Shown here: positions 9,896 to 18,958 of the stretch, in pieces
Layout of the letters: every line of letters begins with the position of its first letter
Position numbering within the stretch: position 1 is the first letter of the stretch
Notes under the pieces: model-generated
Databases searched by the model: none
What the model was told of the DNA's origin: nothing
The model's input: the letters and a program-made list of their open reading frames with translations, nothing else
From: Terrimonas_B sp041743125
Lineage (GTDB): Bacteria > Bacteroidota > Bacteroidia > Chitinophagales > Chitinophagaceae
Direction of reading: 5' to 3'
Assembly: GCA_041743125.1 (NCBI GenBank)
Contig: JBGTNK010000025.1
Location: 1 to 64,000 of the forward strand
DNA: 64,000 nt
Made by a program: the position numbers and the translations under genes

Positions 9896-10996
9896 CTATT
9901 CTGATTTAAATGATGACACCGTCTGAATCGATCCATCATCATTATATTTCAATTCCATCACTTTTACATTGCGTAAATGGGTTTTGCCTGATAACTGAAC
10001 ATCGTGGTAAAATATATACCACTTGCCGCTGATCTCCACAATAGAATGATGATTGGTCCACCCCTCAACCGGGTTTAAAACCACACCCTGGTATGTAAAG
10101 GGCCCGTAGGGATTATCACCTATTGCATAGTTGATAAAGTGAGTGTCGCCGGTGGAATAGGAGAAATAATATTTACCGTTGTATTTATGCATCCAGGCTG
10201 CTTCAAAGAATCTTTTGTCATTATGTTTTTCTGTAAATAATTTTCCGTCCTTATCAACGAGCTTGATTTCTTTTACGGGTTCAGCAAAACTTTTCATGTC
10301 AGCATTCAATTTCGCCATTCGGGGCAAAACGGCTTGCTCATCCGGCCGGCGGTTTTTTGCAGAGTCATCATACTTATTATTATTCCAGCGTTGCAACTGG
10401 CCACCCCAGATACCTCCGAAGTATATATAAAATTTTCCATCATCATCCCTGAATACACAGGGGTCAATGCTATAACTATTTTTTATTGGTTCTTTTTCTG
10501 CTATGAAAGGTCCTTCAGGTTTATCACTGACAGCAACGCCAACCTGGAAAACATCTTTCTTATTTTTTGCCGGGAAATACAGGTAATACTTCCCGTTGGC
10601 ATAAGCGGCATCCGGCGCCCACAATTGCCTTCCGGCCCAGGCCACATTTTTTATATCCAATGCTACACCATGATCAGTAACCGGTCCGCCAATAGAATCC
10701 AGGGAAAGAATATGATAGTCCCTCATATCAAAATGACCGCCCAGGTCATCCTCTTTGGTTCCGGTAGCTGTGTCATGCGAAGGATAAATATAAATGCGGT
10801 TGTTAAACACATGCGCTGAGGGGTCAGCAGTATAAATATGTGAAACCAGTGGTTGAGAAGAAGGTTCCTTTTTATTTTCCGTAACCGTTTTGTCTCCCTG
10901 CTCAGATGCTGTTGTTTCATTATCGTTGCAGCCGAAAGAAATAGCTGATACTACAATGGCCGCTAATATTCTTTTCTGCATGTTGATCAATTCCAT
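9896..10996 (-). CDS. GH43 glycoside hydrolase lipoprotein (arabinofuranosidase/xylosidase type)
   Basis: This 366-residue protein has a lipobox near ISFGC (Cys23), so it is probably membrane-anchored. The five-bladed propeller of GH43 is indicated by YTADPSAH (catalytic base D58), SYSIDPCVF (pKa-modulating D178) and RFFEAAW (general acid E265). Family members act on arabinan, arabinoxylan or xylo-oligosaccharides; the exact linkage cannot be read from sequence. An alternative start at 10981 gives a shorter leader with the same lipobox. It lies between the VCBS and GH51 genes on the same strand. Confidence 0.92.
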   Translation of the reverse strand: MELINMQKRILAAIVVSAISFGCNDNETTASEQGDKTVTENKKEPSSQPLVSHIYTADPSAHVFNNRIYIYPSHDTATGTKEDDLGGHFDMRDYHILSLDSIGGPVTDHGVALDIKNVAWAGRQLWAPDAAYANGKYYLYFPAKNKKDVFQVGVAVSDKPEGPFIAEKEPIKNSYSIDPCVFRDDDGKFYIYFGGIWGGQLQRWNNNKYDDSAKNRRPDEQAVLPRMAKLNADMKSFAEPVKEIKLVDKDGKLFTEKHNDKRFFEAAWMHKYNGKYYFSYSTGDTHFINYAIGDNPYGPFTYQGVVLNPVEGWTNHHSIVEISGKWYIFYHDVQLSGKTHLRNVKVMELKYNDDGSIQTVSSFKSE

Positions 10997-11126
10997 AGCT
11001 GATTATTTTGTTGATTGAATGAATTCATTTTTAAATGTGTACACAGAATAGAAAAAATTACAATCGCAGGAATCAAATTGATAAGCTATTGTTGCCACAG
11101 CACAATAATGATGAACCTTTCCTTTA

Positions 11127-14100
11127 TTATCTTTTTCTCCCTAAAAACACCCGGAGCATATCATTATTTGAACTTACCACTAAAGCCCAGGCATTATTTA
11201 TTCTTACTGGCTGTACATCCTTTACATTATACGGAACAAAAAACCCACTCTCTAAAGGTTTGAGGCTTTTAAATAAGTTGTTACCCAATCCCTTTAAAAA
11301 CAATCCGGGAGATGCGTCAGCTGCTGTAGTCTCCACCTCTACATCGAATTTATTTCCTGCCATCACGATATCCTTTATACCATCGTTATCGAAATCTTTA
11401 ATTACAATTCCGTTTACCGTTGATAATTGCGCTTCAACAGGTAATTTTTTAATGATGAATTTGCCATTATTATTTTCAAGAAGTACAGTAGAGAACATGC
11501 GGGCCTTGTAATGCATTGCGTTTTCTATATCCTGACCAAGAATCCCTTTCAGATCACTTTCGGCAAATGATAAATAGGTTGGAAATTTTTTTGCAATGCC
11601 GGGAAACTGCTGGGATGTACATTCCCTTCCCCGAACAGGTACAACAATATTATCCAAATGCCTGGCTAAAAAAATATCGTTGGTTCCGTTGCCGTCAAAG
11701 TCTTTGGCATATACTTCAAACGGTTTTTCTGCATTCGCCTGGAATTTATAATTCATGCCCAGGTTACCGGCTACCAGGTCCATGTCACCGTCTCCATCTA
11801 TATCATCAGCCACAACTTTGTTCCACCAACCCTCAGTATTTTCCAATCCATATTTTACCGAAGCGTCGTTCATTTTCCCATCAGCATATTCAAATACCAT
11901 TAAGGGCATCCATTCGCCGGCCAAAATCAATTCCTGTTTTTGGTCACCATTCAAATCCGCCGCTAAGGCAGACTTTACCATGCCTGCAAGTGCAAGACCC
12001 CGAGCCAGCTCATTCGTTTTATCAATGAACTTTCCTTTTTCATTTACGAATAAATAGCTTCTTGCCGGCTTTGGATATTGGTGGGGCACCACCTCACCAC
12101 CGCGGAAAATATCCATGTCGCCATCTCCATCAAGATCAAATGAAATAATACAGGATCCGCTGCTACCCGTTACCGGTAAGCTGGACCTGGAAAAATTCCC
12201 GTTACCATCATTCAGGTAAAGCCGGTCCTGGTAGAGACGGGAACCTTCATCAAATTCGCTACCGCCGCTTACAACATACAGATCGGCATCGCCGTCCCCT
12301 TCCGCATCAAAAAATTGTGTACCTACATCCTCATATTTTTTATCTGCTTCAAATAAGGGCAGGCTTTTCCTTCTCCATTTATTATTTTGCTGCACATATA
12401 AAACACCTGCCTGGCCTTTTGCGCCACCGACATAAAAATCTTCGAGCCCATCACCATTTATATCACCCGTGGCAATGAAAGGACCACTGCGGGAAAATTC
12501 ATGTGGTAGTAATACCTGGTCTTCGTATTCATTATAAATATTTTCCTTGTGAACAAATGGCTGCGATAACAAAGAAATTGTTGATTCAGTAAATTCGGGA
12601 TGATAGCCATGAAAATTATTATTGCTAATGGCGGCATCGTTATAATTAATTTTGACTACCTGGTCAGTAGCAATATTCTGCATACCACTTTTCTTTCCAT
12701 CGGGCCAGGCAATCACGATGCTATCAATTTTTTTTGTTTTCCCTACGCCAAAATGTATGATTGCTTCATTGGAAGAAAGATAACCTCTTACTGTTTTTTG
12801 CTGAAAAAATTGCTGCAATCGGCCATCATAATACACAGACACTTTTGCCCCGATGCCATCAGAATTTTTTATAGGGCCTTCCAATTTTATTCTCAGGTAA
12901 TGATTATCGCCAGAACCAACATTTTCATACAGTAATGCTTCCTCATCCAGGTTATTGATCACAAGATCAAGATCTCCGTCATTGTCAAAATCCGCCACTG
13001 CGGCTCCATTGGAGAAGGTGCTGTCTGTAAAACCCCAGCTTTCAGAAACATTTTCAAACCGGAGGTCTCCTTTGTTGCTAAAGAGATAGTTCCTGACTTT
13101 TATGGGTTCATATAAGGAAATGAAATCACTAAATCCTTTTGTAAAATATTCTTCTGTTGTAGAATATTTTGTGGCGCTCGCCTGCATATGCTGCCGTAAT
13201 TTTTGATCTATGTCCCCATCAAATACATCCCGGCGGTAGCCATTCGCAACAAAAATGTCGCGAAAACCATCATTATCAAAATCGGTTGCTAATGTACTCC
13301 AGCTCCACTCCGTTTTTGAGATACCTGCCAATTGAGCCACATCACTGAAGAACATATTTCCGTGGTTCAGGTGAAGTACGTTGTGCATATACTGTTTATG
13401 AAACCCACTATCTACAATGGCCCAAAAGCCCTGCACATCCATCCGGGGCATGGAAACTTTTGAACGTTTATAATTTTCGGGAAGCATTTCCATCACTAAA
13501 ATATCTTCCAGGCCGTCGTTATTTACATCTGCTATATCAGCACCCATTGAAAACAGTGAATTGTGATTTGTTGCTTTTTTTATTTCATCTTTAAATGTTC
13601 CGTTCTTTTGGTTGATGTACAAATAATCATTGTCCGCATAGTCATTAGCAACATAAATATCCTGGAAACCATCTCCATTCATATCGGCGGTAACCACTGA
13701 CAGGGCATAACCAAAATTGTTTACAATACCTGCCTGTTTGCCGATCTCAATAAATTTATTATTATCATTCAGGTAGATTTTGTCCCTTGCCACATCCGGC
13801 GGATCTTTTTTTCCAGAAACCATCCGGGATAAACCAAGAAAAAAAGAATCCGGCCGGTTAGTTATATAAACATCCAGGTCATTATCATTATCCAAATCGA
13901 AAAAAGATGCATGTATTGAATATCCCTTTTCATCAAGACCATATTCTTTTGCCTGTTCCTTAAAAGTCAGGTTACCCTGGTTAACATATAAAAGATTGGT
14001 TCTTTCGGTTTCTGTTTCCCCATATCCCCCTTTGCAAACATATATATCCGGAAATCCGTCGTTATTAATATCTACAATCGTTACGCCGTTATCCCAGCCT

Positions 14101-14471
14101 TTCCCGCCGTCAACACCTGCTGCCTGAGTAATATCTTTAAATTTGAAATTGCCTTCGTTTATGTACAATTTGTTTAGCACATCATTGCCCGTGAAGTAAA
14201 TATCCTGCAGGCCATCTTGATTAAAATCACCAATACCTACACCGCCACCGTTATAAACATATGCGAATTTGTCAAAAAAATTTTTTTCATAATTTTCAAT
14301 CACCCTGTTATTAAATGTAATGCCGCTTGCGGAAGAAATAATTTTATTAAACACAGGTTTCGCTGCATTTACATCTTTCTTTTCTTTTTTGCTGCAGGAA
14401 GGCAAAAAAAACAAGAATATTGCTGTGGTAACCGCAATGAAGAATAATATCAAATGTTTTTTTTCTGGCAT
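11127..14471 (-). CDS. VCBS/FG-GAP repeat lipoprotein with ASPIC/UnbV domain
   Basis: This 1114-residue protein has a lipoprotein signal (LPSC near residue 26). It carries many FG-GAP/VCBS repeats with Ca-binding motifs of the DxDxDG type, such as DFNQDGLQD, DINNDGFPD and DFDNDGDLD. In the middle (about 520-600) lies an ASPIC/UnbV domain (GIGAKVSVYYDG ... VIAWPDGKKSG). Such beta-propeller proteins are surface lipoproteins often found beside SusCD loci in Bacteroidota, probably binding carbohydrate or protein partners. It heads the run GH43-GH51-DUF6807, with a 263-bp spacer before it that holds a dyad. No enzymatic role is visible. Confidence 0.9.
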   Translation of the reverse strand: MPEKKHLILFFIAVTTAIFLFFLPSCSKKEKKDVNAAKPVFNKIISSASGITFNNRVIENYEKNFFDKFAYVYNGGGVGIGDFNQDGLQDIYFTGNDVLNKLYINEGNFKFKDITQAAGVDGGKGWDNGVTIVDINNDGFPDIYVCKGGYGETETERTNLLYVNQGNLTFKEQAKEYGLDEKGYSIHASFFDLDNDNDLDVYITNRPDSFFLGLSRMVSGKKDPPDVARDKIYLNDNNKFIEIGKQAGIVNNFGYALSVVTADMNGDGFQDIYVANDYADNDYLYINQKNGTFKDEIKKATNHNSLFSMGADIADVNNDGLEDILVMEMLPENYKRSKVSMPRMDVQGFWAIVDSGFHKQYMHNVLHLNHGNMFFSDVAQLAGISKTEWSWSTLATDFDNDGFRDIFVANGYRRDVFDGDIDQKLRQHMQASATKYSTTEEYFTKGFSDFISLYEPIKVRNYLFSNKGDLRFENVSESWGFTDSTFSNGAAVADFDNDGDLDLVINNLDEEALLYENVGSGDNHYLRIKLEGPIKNSDGIGAKVSVYYDGRLQQFFQQKTVRGYLSSNEAIIHFGVGKTKKIDSIVIAWPDGKKSGMQNIATDQVVKINYNDAAISNNNFHGYHPEFTESTISLLSQPFVHKENIYNEYEDQVLLPHEFSRSGPFIATGDINGDGLEDFYVGGAKGQAGVLYVQQNNKWRRKSLPLFEADKKYEDVGTQFFDAEGDGDADLYVVSGGSEFDEGSRLYQDRLYLNDGNGNFSRSSLPVTGSSGSCIISFDLDGDGDMDIFRGGEVVPHQYPKPARSYLFVNEKGKFIDKTNELARGLALAGMVKSALAADLNGDQKQELILAGEWMPLMVFEYADGKMNDASVKYGLENTEGWWNKVVADDIDGDGDMDLVAGNLGMNYKFQANAEKPFEVYAKDFDGNGTNDIFLARHLDNIVVPVRGRECTSQQFPGIAKKFPTYLSFAESDLKGILGQDIENAMHYKARMFSTVLLENNNGKFIIKKLPVEAQLSTVNGIVIKDFDNDGIKDIVMAGNKFDVEVETTAADASPGLFLKGLGNNLFKSLKPLESGFFVPYNVKDVQPVRINNAWALVVSSNNDMLRVFLGRKR

Positions 14472-14543
14472 GAACCTTCGTTTAAATACTGCATACGCAT
14501 GGAGATAAACTGTTTTTCCCTTTCCATACTACCTTATCTTACT

Positions 14544-14566
14544 TATAGCCGGATTGATCCGGTATA
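14544..14566. promoter_or_regulatory. Dyad symmetry element upstream of the VCBS-GH43-GH51 run
   Basis: TATA-g-CCGGAT-tg-ATCCGG-TATA is an almost perfect inverted repeat with one unpaired G and a 2-nt centre. The short centre argues against an RNA hairpin and for a dimeric repressor or activator site. It lies 73 bp upstream of the VCBS start on the minus strand. No binding protein is known. Confidence 0.4.
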
Positions 14567-14734
14567 AAAAGAACGGAATAAAAGGATCTATATTAATTTA
14601 AAAGTTAAAACTGAAATTCACCCTGTAATCATATCCAGGACCCGCTTGTTAAAAATTTTCAGGTCACCATGCAAAATGTATTTTGCCTATCCATTGATTT
14701 GTATTTTATTTAAAAAATTTTCGTTTAACACTGA

Positions 14735-15901
14735 TCAGCCCAGGCTTTTGCTTATTCCCAATTCAAGTCCCCGCAATTCGGCAAGACCCTTAAGTCTTCC
14801 TATAGCAGAATAACCCGGGTACGTTTTTTTATTCAGGTCATCGAGCATCTGGTGTCCATGATCAGGTCGCATAGGGATAGAAATTTTTCTCCGGTTTTGC
14901 AGCAAAACAATTTCCTTAACTACGCCATACATATCTGTATCCCCGGTAAGGTGATCTGCTTCATAAAAATTTCCTTCTGCATCCCTGCTGGTATTCCGCA
15001 AGTGCAGGAAGTGTATGTTATCCCCAAATCGTTTTACCATTTTTATAAGATCATTATCGGGCCGGGCACCAAAAGAACCTGTACAAAAACACAGACCATT
15101 AGCCGGAGATACGGCTGCATTTAATAAATCCGCTGCATCCTGTTCTGTACTTACAATCCTGGGTAAGCCCAGTACAGGAAAGGGTGGATCATCCGGATGA
15201 ATGGCCATTTTTAATCCGTGTTCCTCAGCTACCGGAACTACCTGTTGCAGAAAATAAAAAAGATGTTGCTTAAGTTTTCCAGCATCTATCCCTTCATATG
15301 TTTTTAATGCCGAAAGTATTTGCTCTTCAGTAAAGCGTTCCTCACTCCCCGGTAAACCCAATAAGGCATTTCTATATAATGTTTCCACATCTTCCTCTGT
15401 CATGGATGCTAACCGTTCTTTCGCCTTACTGATCTCAGCTGGAGAGTAATCTTTTTCTGCACCAGGCCTTTTAAGTAAGAGAACGTCAAAGGCAACAAAT
15501 GCCGATCGTTCAAATCGCAGCGCCTTGCTTCCATCCGCAAGGGTATAAGAAATTTCTGTGCGCATCCAATCCAGAATGGGCATGAAATTATAGGTCACTA
15601 CTTTCAGGTTGCATTGAGCAACATTTTGCAAACTTTGTTTATAGTTTTCAATATACCGGGGGTATTCACCGGTTTGCTTTTTAATATCTTCATGAACCGG
15701 CAGGCTCTCTATTACTGTCCATGTCATGCCGGCTGCCTCCACCAGTGATTTTCTTTTATTGATCTCCTCTACGGTCCAAATTGCTCCCACGGGGATATGA
15801 TGCAGCGCTGTGACAACCCCTGTGCATCCGGCTTGTCTTATTTCAGATAAACTAACCGGATCATCGGGCCCAAACCACCGCATCGTTTGTTCCATTAACA
15901 T
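14735..15901 (-). CDS. uxuA: Mannonate dehydratase
   Basis: The protein converts D-mannonate to 2-keto-3-deoxy-gluconate in glucuronate breakdown. MEQTMRWFGPDDPVSL at the start and GVVTALHHIP just after are hallmark UxuA sequences, with metal-site blocks MAIHPDDPP and MRPDHGHQ further on. I place the start at the ATG at 15901, which has AGAAAG just upstream; the ATG at 15895 is the alternative that matches the usual UxuA N-terminus. A TTG 21 bp further up is less likely. It follows the symporter gene by 97 bp and complements GH67, which releases glucuronate, and the SDR oxidoreductase. Confidence 0.95.
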   Translation of the reverse strand: MLMEQTMRWFGPDDPVSLSEIRQAGCTGVVTALHHIPVGAIWTVEEINKRKSLVEAAGMTWTVIESLPVHEDIKKQTGEYPRYIENYKQSLQNVAQCNLKVVTYNFMPILDWMRTEISYTLADGSKALRFERSAFVAFDVLLLKRPGAEKDYSPAEISKAKERLASMTEEDVETLYRNALLGLPGSEERFTEEQILSALKTYEGIDAGKLKQHLFYFLQQVVPVAEEHGLKMAIHPDDPPFPVLGLPRIVSTEQDAADLLNAAVSPANGLCFCTGSFGARPDNDLIKMVKRFGDNIHFLHLRNTSRDAEGNFYEADHLTGDTDMYGVVKEIVLLQNRRKISIPMRPDHGHQMLDDLNKKTYPGYSAIGRLKGLAELRGLELGISKSLG

Positions 15902-15998
15902 ATTGCTTTCTGTTTTTATCAATCAAAACATTTTATCCGGAGGGACAAAAATTTATAATTATGTATTGCTTTTTCTTGATTCAATTGCTTAATTTTTT

Positions 15999-17615
15999 CT
16001 ATCCTGTAAAACTGATCATTACAAATACCACAATGAAAATAACCGCCAGCGATAGAACTACATCCCATACACTATAACTTGCTTTGTTAGCTGCTTTCTG
16101 TTCATCAGTTAAAGTTCCATAGGTAAGTCCCATCACTTTTTCCGGTGACGGAGCCTTTGAAAGTAAACTAACTGTTACACATAAGCCCACACAAAAGAGG
16201 AAAAACCAGGCAGCGAAAGTGAGAAAATTAGTTGTTGCAATGGTATGCCACAGACTTCCCGGCTCCAGGGAATTTCGACCTAATTCTAACCCTATTCTTA
16301 AGATGGCCACTAATAAACCGACGATCAAGGTGGTATTTGCTCCATTACTATTAATTCGTTTACTGAAAATTCCGAGTAAGAAAACAGCTGTTATAGGAGG
16401 TGCGATGTATGATTGCACCGATTGCAAATATTCATACAATACACCGGAGATATTTTGCATAATCGGTATCCATAGAATGCCCAGCACCACTACAACTGCA
16501 GTGGCCATACGCCCAATCTTTATTAATTTTTCTTCGGGATCCTGGGGCCGCAACTTCTTATAAATATCAACAGTGAATAAAGTAGAACAAGAATTAAAGA
16601 CGGAGGCAAGGGAACTCATCAAAGCTGCGAGTAAGCCGGCCGCTACCAGGCCTCTTAAACCTGCCGGCATTTTATTCATTAATAAAGATATAAATGCCTG
16701 GTCAGCTGTATCCCATTCCAATTCGCCTTTGTTTTTTAATGCAAGAGCAATAACACCCGGAATTAAAAAAAGAAAGATGGGTAATAATTTTAATAGTCCT
16801 CCAAAGATGGTACCTCTTCTACCTTCTTTAATATTTTTTGCTGCCAGCACTCTCTGCACGATGTATTGATCGGTACACCAATACCAGGTACCTACAATAG
16901 AGCTGGTGATAACAAGCGGCAACCATGGAAAATCTGCATCGCTGTTGGGCCTCCACATATTCAAATAACCAGGAGCGAGGTTAGCTTTTACCTCATCCCA
17001 TCCCCCGGCAGCCTCAAGCCCCACAAAGGTTAATGTCAATGCTCCTAATACCAGAATGACTGTTTGGATAGCTTCAGTATATGCCACAGCTCTCATTCCT
17101 CCTAATATAGTATAAGCGCCAGTGATCACTACAGTTACCAGGGCTCCGGTCCAAAAATCGATATGCAATAAGGTTGAGATAACAATACCACCGGCATATA
17201 CGGTTACGGATACTTTAGTCAGTATATAAGCCATCAATGAAAAAATGCTCAGGAACCAGCGGGTCCCTGAACTAAATCTTTTTTCTAAAAACTCAGGCAT
17301 AGTGAATACGCCGCTTCTCAAATAAAATGGAAGAAAAACCCAACCCAAAGTAATAACAAGCCAGGCATGTAACTCATAAATAAGTAAAGGCATTTTGCCT
17401 CCGGCCCCTGCTCCTGCCAGACCCACTACATGCTCAGAGCCTATATTGGAGGCAAAAATAGAAGCGCCTACTACAAACCAACCGAGGCTACGGCCTGCAA
17501 GAAAATAATCTTCTGTGTTTTTTTGTTTCCTTGTAACTACCCAAATGGCTACACCTATCAATATGGCAAAATAACCTGCTATTACTACCCAGTCAAGAGA
17601 TGCAAATCGTTCCAT
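15999..17615 (-). CDS. Sodium:solute symporter (SSS family), likely xylose or sugar transporter
   Basis: This 538-residue polytopic inner-membrane protein shows about 13-14 hydrophobic segments. SSS/SGLT features include the early helix with DWVVIAGYFAILIGVAIW, the block EDYFLAGRSLGWFVVGASIF, and ASNIGSEHVVGLAGAGA near residue 57, as in vSGLT-type sugar carriers. It lies 10 bp after xylA and upstream of uxuA, so it likely brings xylose or a uronate across the inner membrane with sodium. The substrate is inferred from position only. Confidence 0.9.
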   Translation of the reverse strand: MERFASLDWVVIAGYFAILIGVAIWVVTRKQKNTEDYFLAGRSLGWFVVGASIFASNIGSEHVVGLAGAGAGGKMPLLIYELHAWLVITLGWVFLPFYLRSGVFTMPEFLEKRFSSGTRWFLSIFSLMAYILTKVSVTVYAGGIVISTLLHIDFWTGALVTVVITGAYTILGGMRAVAYTEAIQTVILVLGALTLTFVGLEAAGGWDEVKANLAPGYLNMWRPNSDADFPWLPLVITSSIVGTWYWCTDQYIVQRVLAAKNIKEGRRGTIFGGLLKLLPIFLFLIPGVIALALKNKGELEWDTADQAFISLLMNKMPAGLRGLVAAGLLAALMSSLASVFNSCSTLFTVDIYKKLRPQDPEEKLIKIGRMATAVVVVLGILWIPIMQNISGVLYEYLQSVQSYIAPPITAVFLLGIFSKRINSNGANTTLIVGLLVAILRIGLELGRNSLEPGSLWHTIATTNFLTFAAWFFLFCVGLCVTVSLLSKAPSPEKVMGLTYGTLTDEQKAANKASYSVWDVVLSLAVIFIVVFVMISFTG

Positions 17616-17625
17616 GAATTTGTTT

Positions 17626-18954
17626 TTAGATATACCTGTTGATAATATTTTCCATATACTCCTGTTTGCCGCTTATGGTAGAAGGTTCTCCCTTTTCAAC
17701 AGCATAATTTCTCAGATCTTCCAGTGATAATTTACCTTGTTCAAATTCTTTTCCTTTCCCGCTGTCGAAGGAAGAATAGCGATCGGTTCTGACTTTTTTG
17801 TAATCTGATTTTTGTAAGACTGAATCTGCAATGATCAGGGCCCTGGCGAATGTGTCCATACCTCCAATATGGGCATAAAAAAGATCGGTAGCATCCGTAC
17901 TGTTCCTGCGGATCTTTGCATCAAAATTTATTCCTCCGCCCTGAAGGCCACCCGCTTCTAATACGACCAGCATGGCTTCTGCCAGTTCTGGTACATTGTT
18001 GGGAAACTGGTCAGTATCCCATCCATTCTGATAATCTCCGCGATTGGCATCCATGCTTCCCAGCATGCCGGTATCGGCAGCTACCTGCAACTCATGTTGA
18101 AAAGTATGGCCTGCCAGGGTAGCATGATTTACTTCTATATTCAACTTAAAATCATTCAGCAAATCATATTGGCGAAGGAAACCGATCACCGTTTCGCTAT
18201 CATAATCATATTGATGTTTGGATGGTTCACAAGGCTTAGGCTCAATAAAGAAAGTGCCTTTAAATCCATTTTTTCTTGCATAATCTTTGGCAGTATGTAG
18301 GAATTTTGCGAGATGCTCTTTCTCTCTTTTCATATCCGTATTCAGCAGGGTCATATATCCTTCCCTTCCTCCCCAGAATACATAATTCTCTCCGCCCAAA
18401 GCAATAGTAGAGTCGAGTGCAGCTTTTACCTGGGCAGCTCCATGGGCAAGAACATGAAAATCAGGATTGGTTGCTGCGCCATTCATGTATCTTTTGTTTG
18501 AAAAAAGATTGGCGGTGCCCCAAAGCAATTTAACGCCACTTGCCTTTTGTTTCTCGCCGAGATAGGTGGTCATTGCCTGCAATCGTTTTTCATTATCCGC
18601 CACATCATTGGTATAATCCACCACATCCAGGTCATGAAAACAATAATATGGCAAACCCAATTTGGTAATAAATTCAAATGCCGCATCCGCTTTGCTTTTT
18701 GCTCTTGTCATGGGGTCTACCTTTTCAAGCCAGGGAAAAAGATGCGTGGGTTCACCAAACGGATCAGCACCACTTCCGCAGAAGCTATGCCAGTAGGCGC
18801 ATGCAAAGCGCAACCACTCCTTCATACTTTTTCCTGCCACTTTTTTGTTTTCATCATACCACCGGTAAGCCAGAGGGTTGTCTGAATCCACTCCTTCATA
18901 TTTGATTGGTGCTACGCCTTTAAAAAATTCCTTATCACCTGTTACGATATTCAT
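17626..18954 (-). CDS. xylA: Xylose isomerase
   Basis: This 442-residue enzyme interconverts D-xylose and D-xylulose. Family blocks are present: YYCFHDLDV (catalytic His near residue 102), FWGGREGYM, the metal-binding FFIEPKPCEPSKHQYD, and NIEVNHATLAGHTFQHEL. The length fits class II xylose isomerases. It lies 4 bp after xylB and 10 bp before the symporter gene, so the three are almost certainly one transcript. Confidence 0.97.
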   Translation of the reverse strand: MNIVTGDKEFFKGVAPIKYEGVDSDNPLAYRWYDENKKVAGKSMKEWLRFACAYWHSFCGSGADPFGEPTHLFPWLEKVDPMTRAKSKADAAFEFITKLGLPYYCFHDLDVVDYTNDVADNEKRLQAMTTYLGEKQKASGVKLLWGTANLFSNKRYMNGAATNPDFHVLAHGAAQVKAALDSTIALGGENYVFWGGREGYMTLLNTDMKREKEHLAKFLHTAKDYARKNGFKGTFFIEPKPCEPSKHQYDYDSETVIGFLRQYDLLNDFKLNIEVNHATLAGHTFQHELQVAADTGMLGSMDANRGDYQNGWDTDQFPNNVPELAEAMLVVLEAGGLQGGGINFDAKIRRNSTDATDLFYAHIGGMDTFARALIIADSVLQKSDYKKVRTDRYSSFDSGKGKEFEQGKLSLEDLRNYAVEKGEPSTISGKQEYMENIINRYI

Positions 18955-18958
18955 GTTT

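Noticed and set aside
10334..10819. A 161-codon plus-strand frame inside GH43
   Set aside because: It is antisense to well-conserved GH43 catalytic blocks and has no family features.
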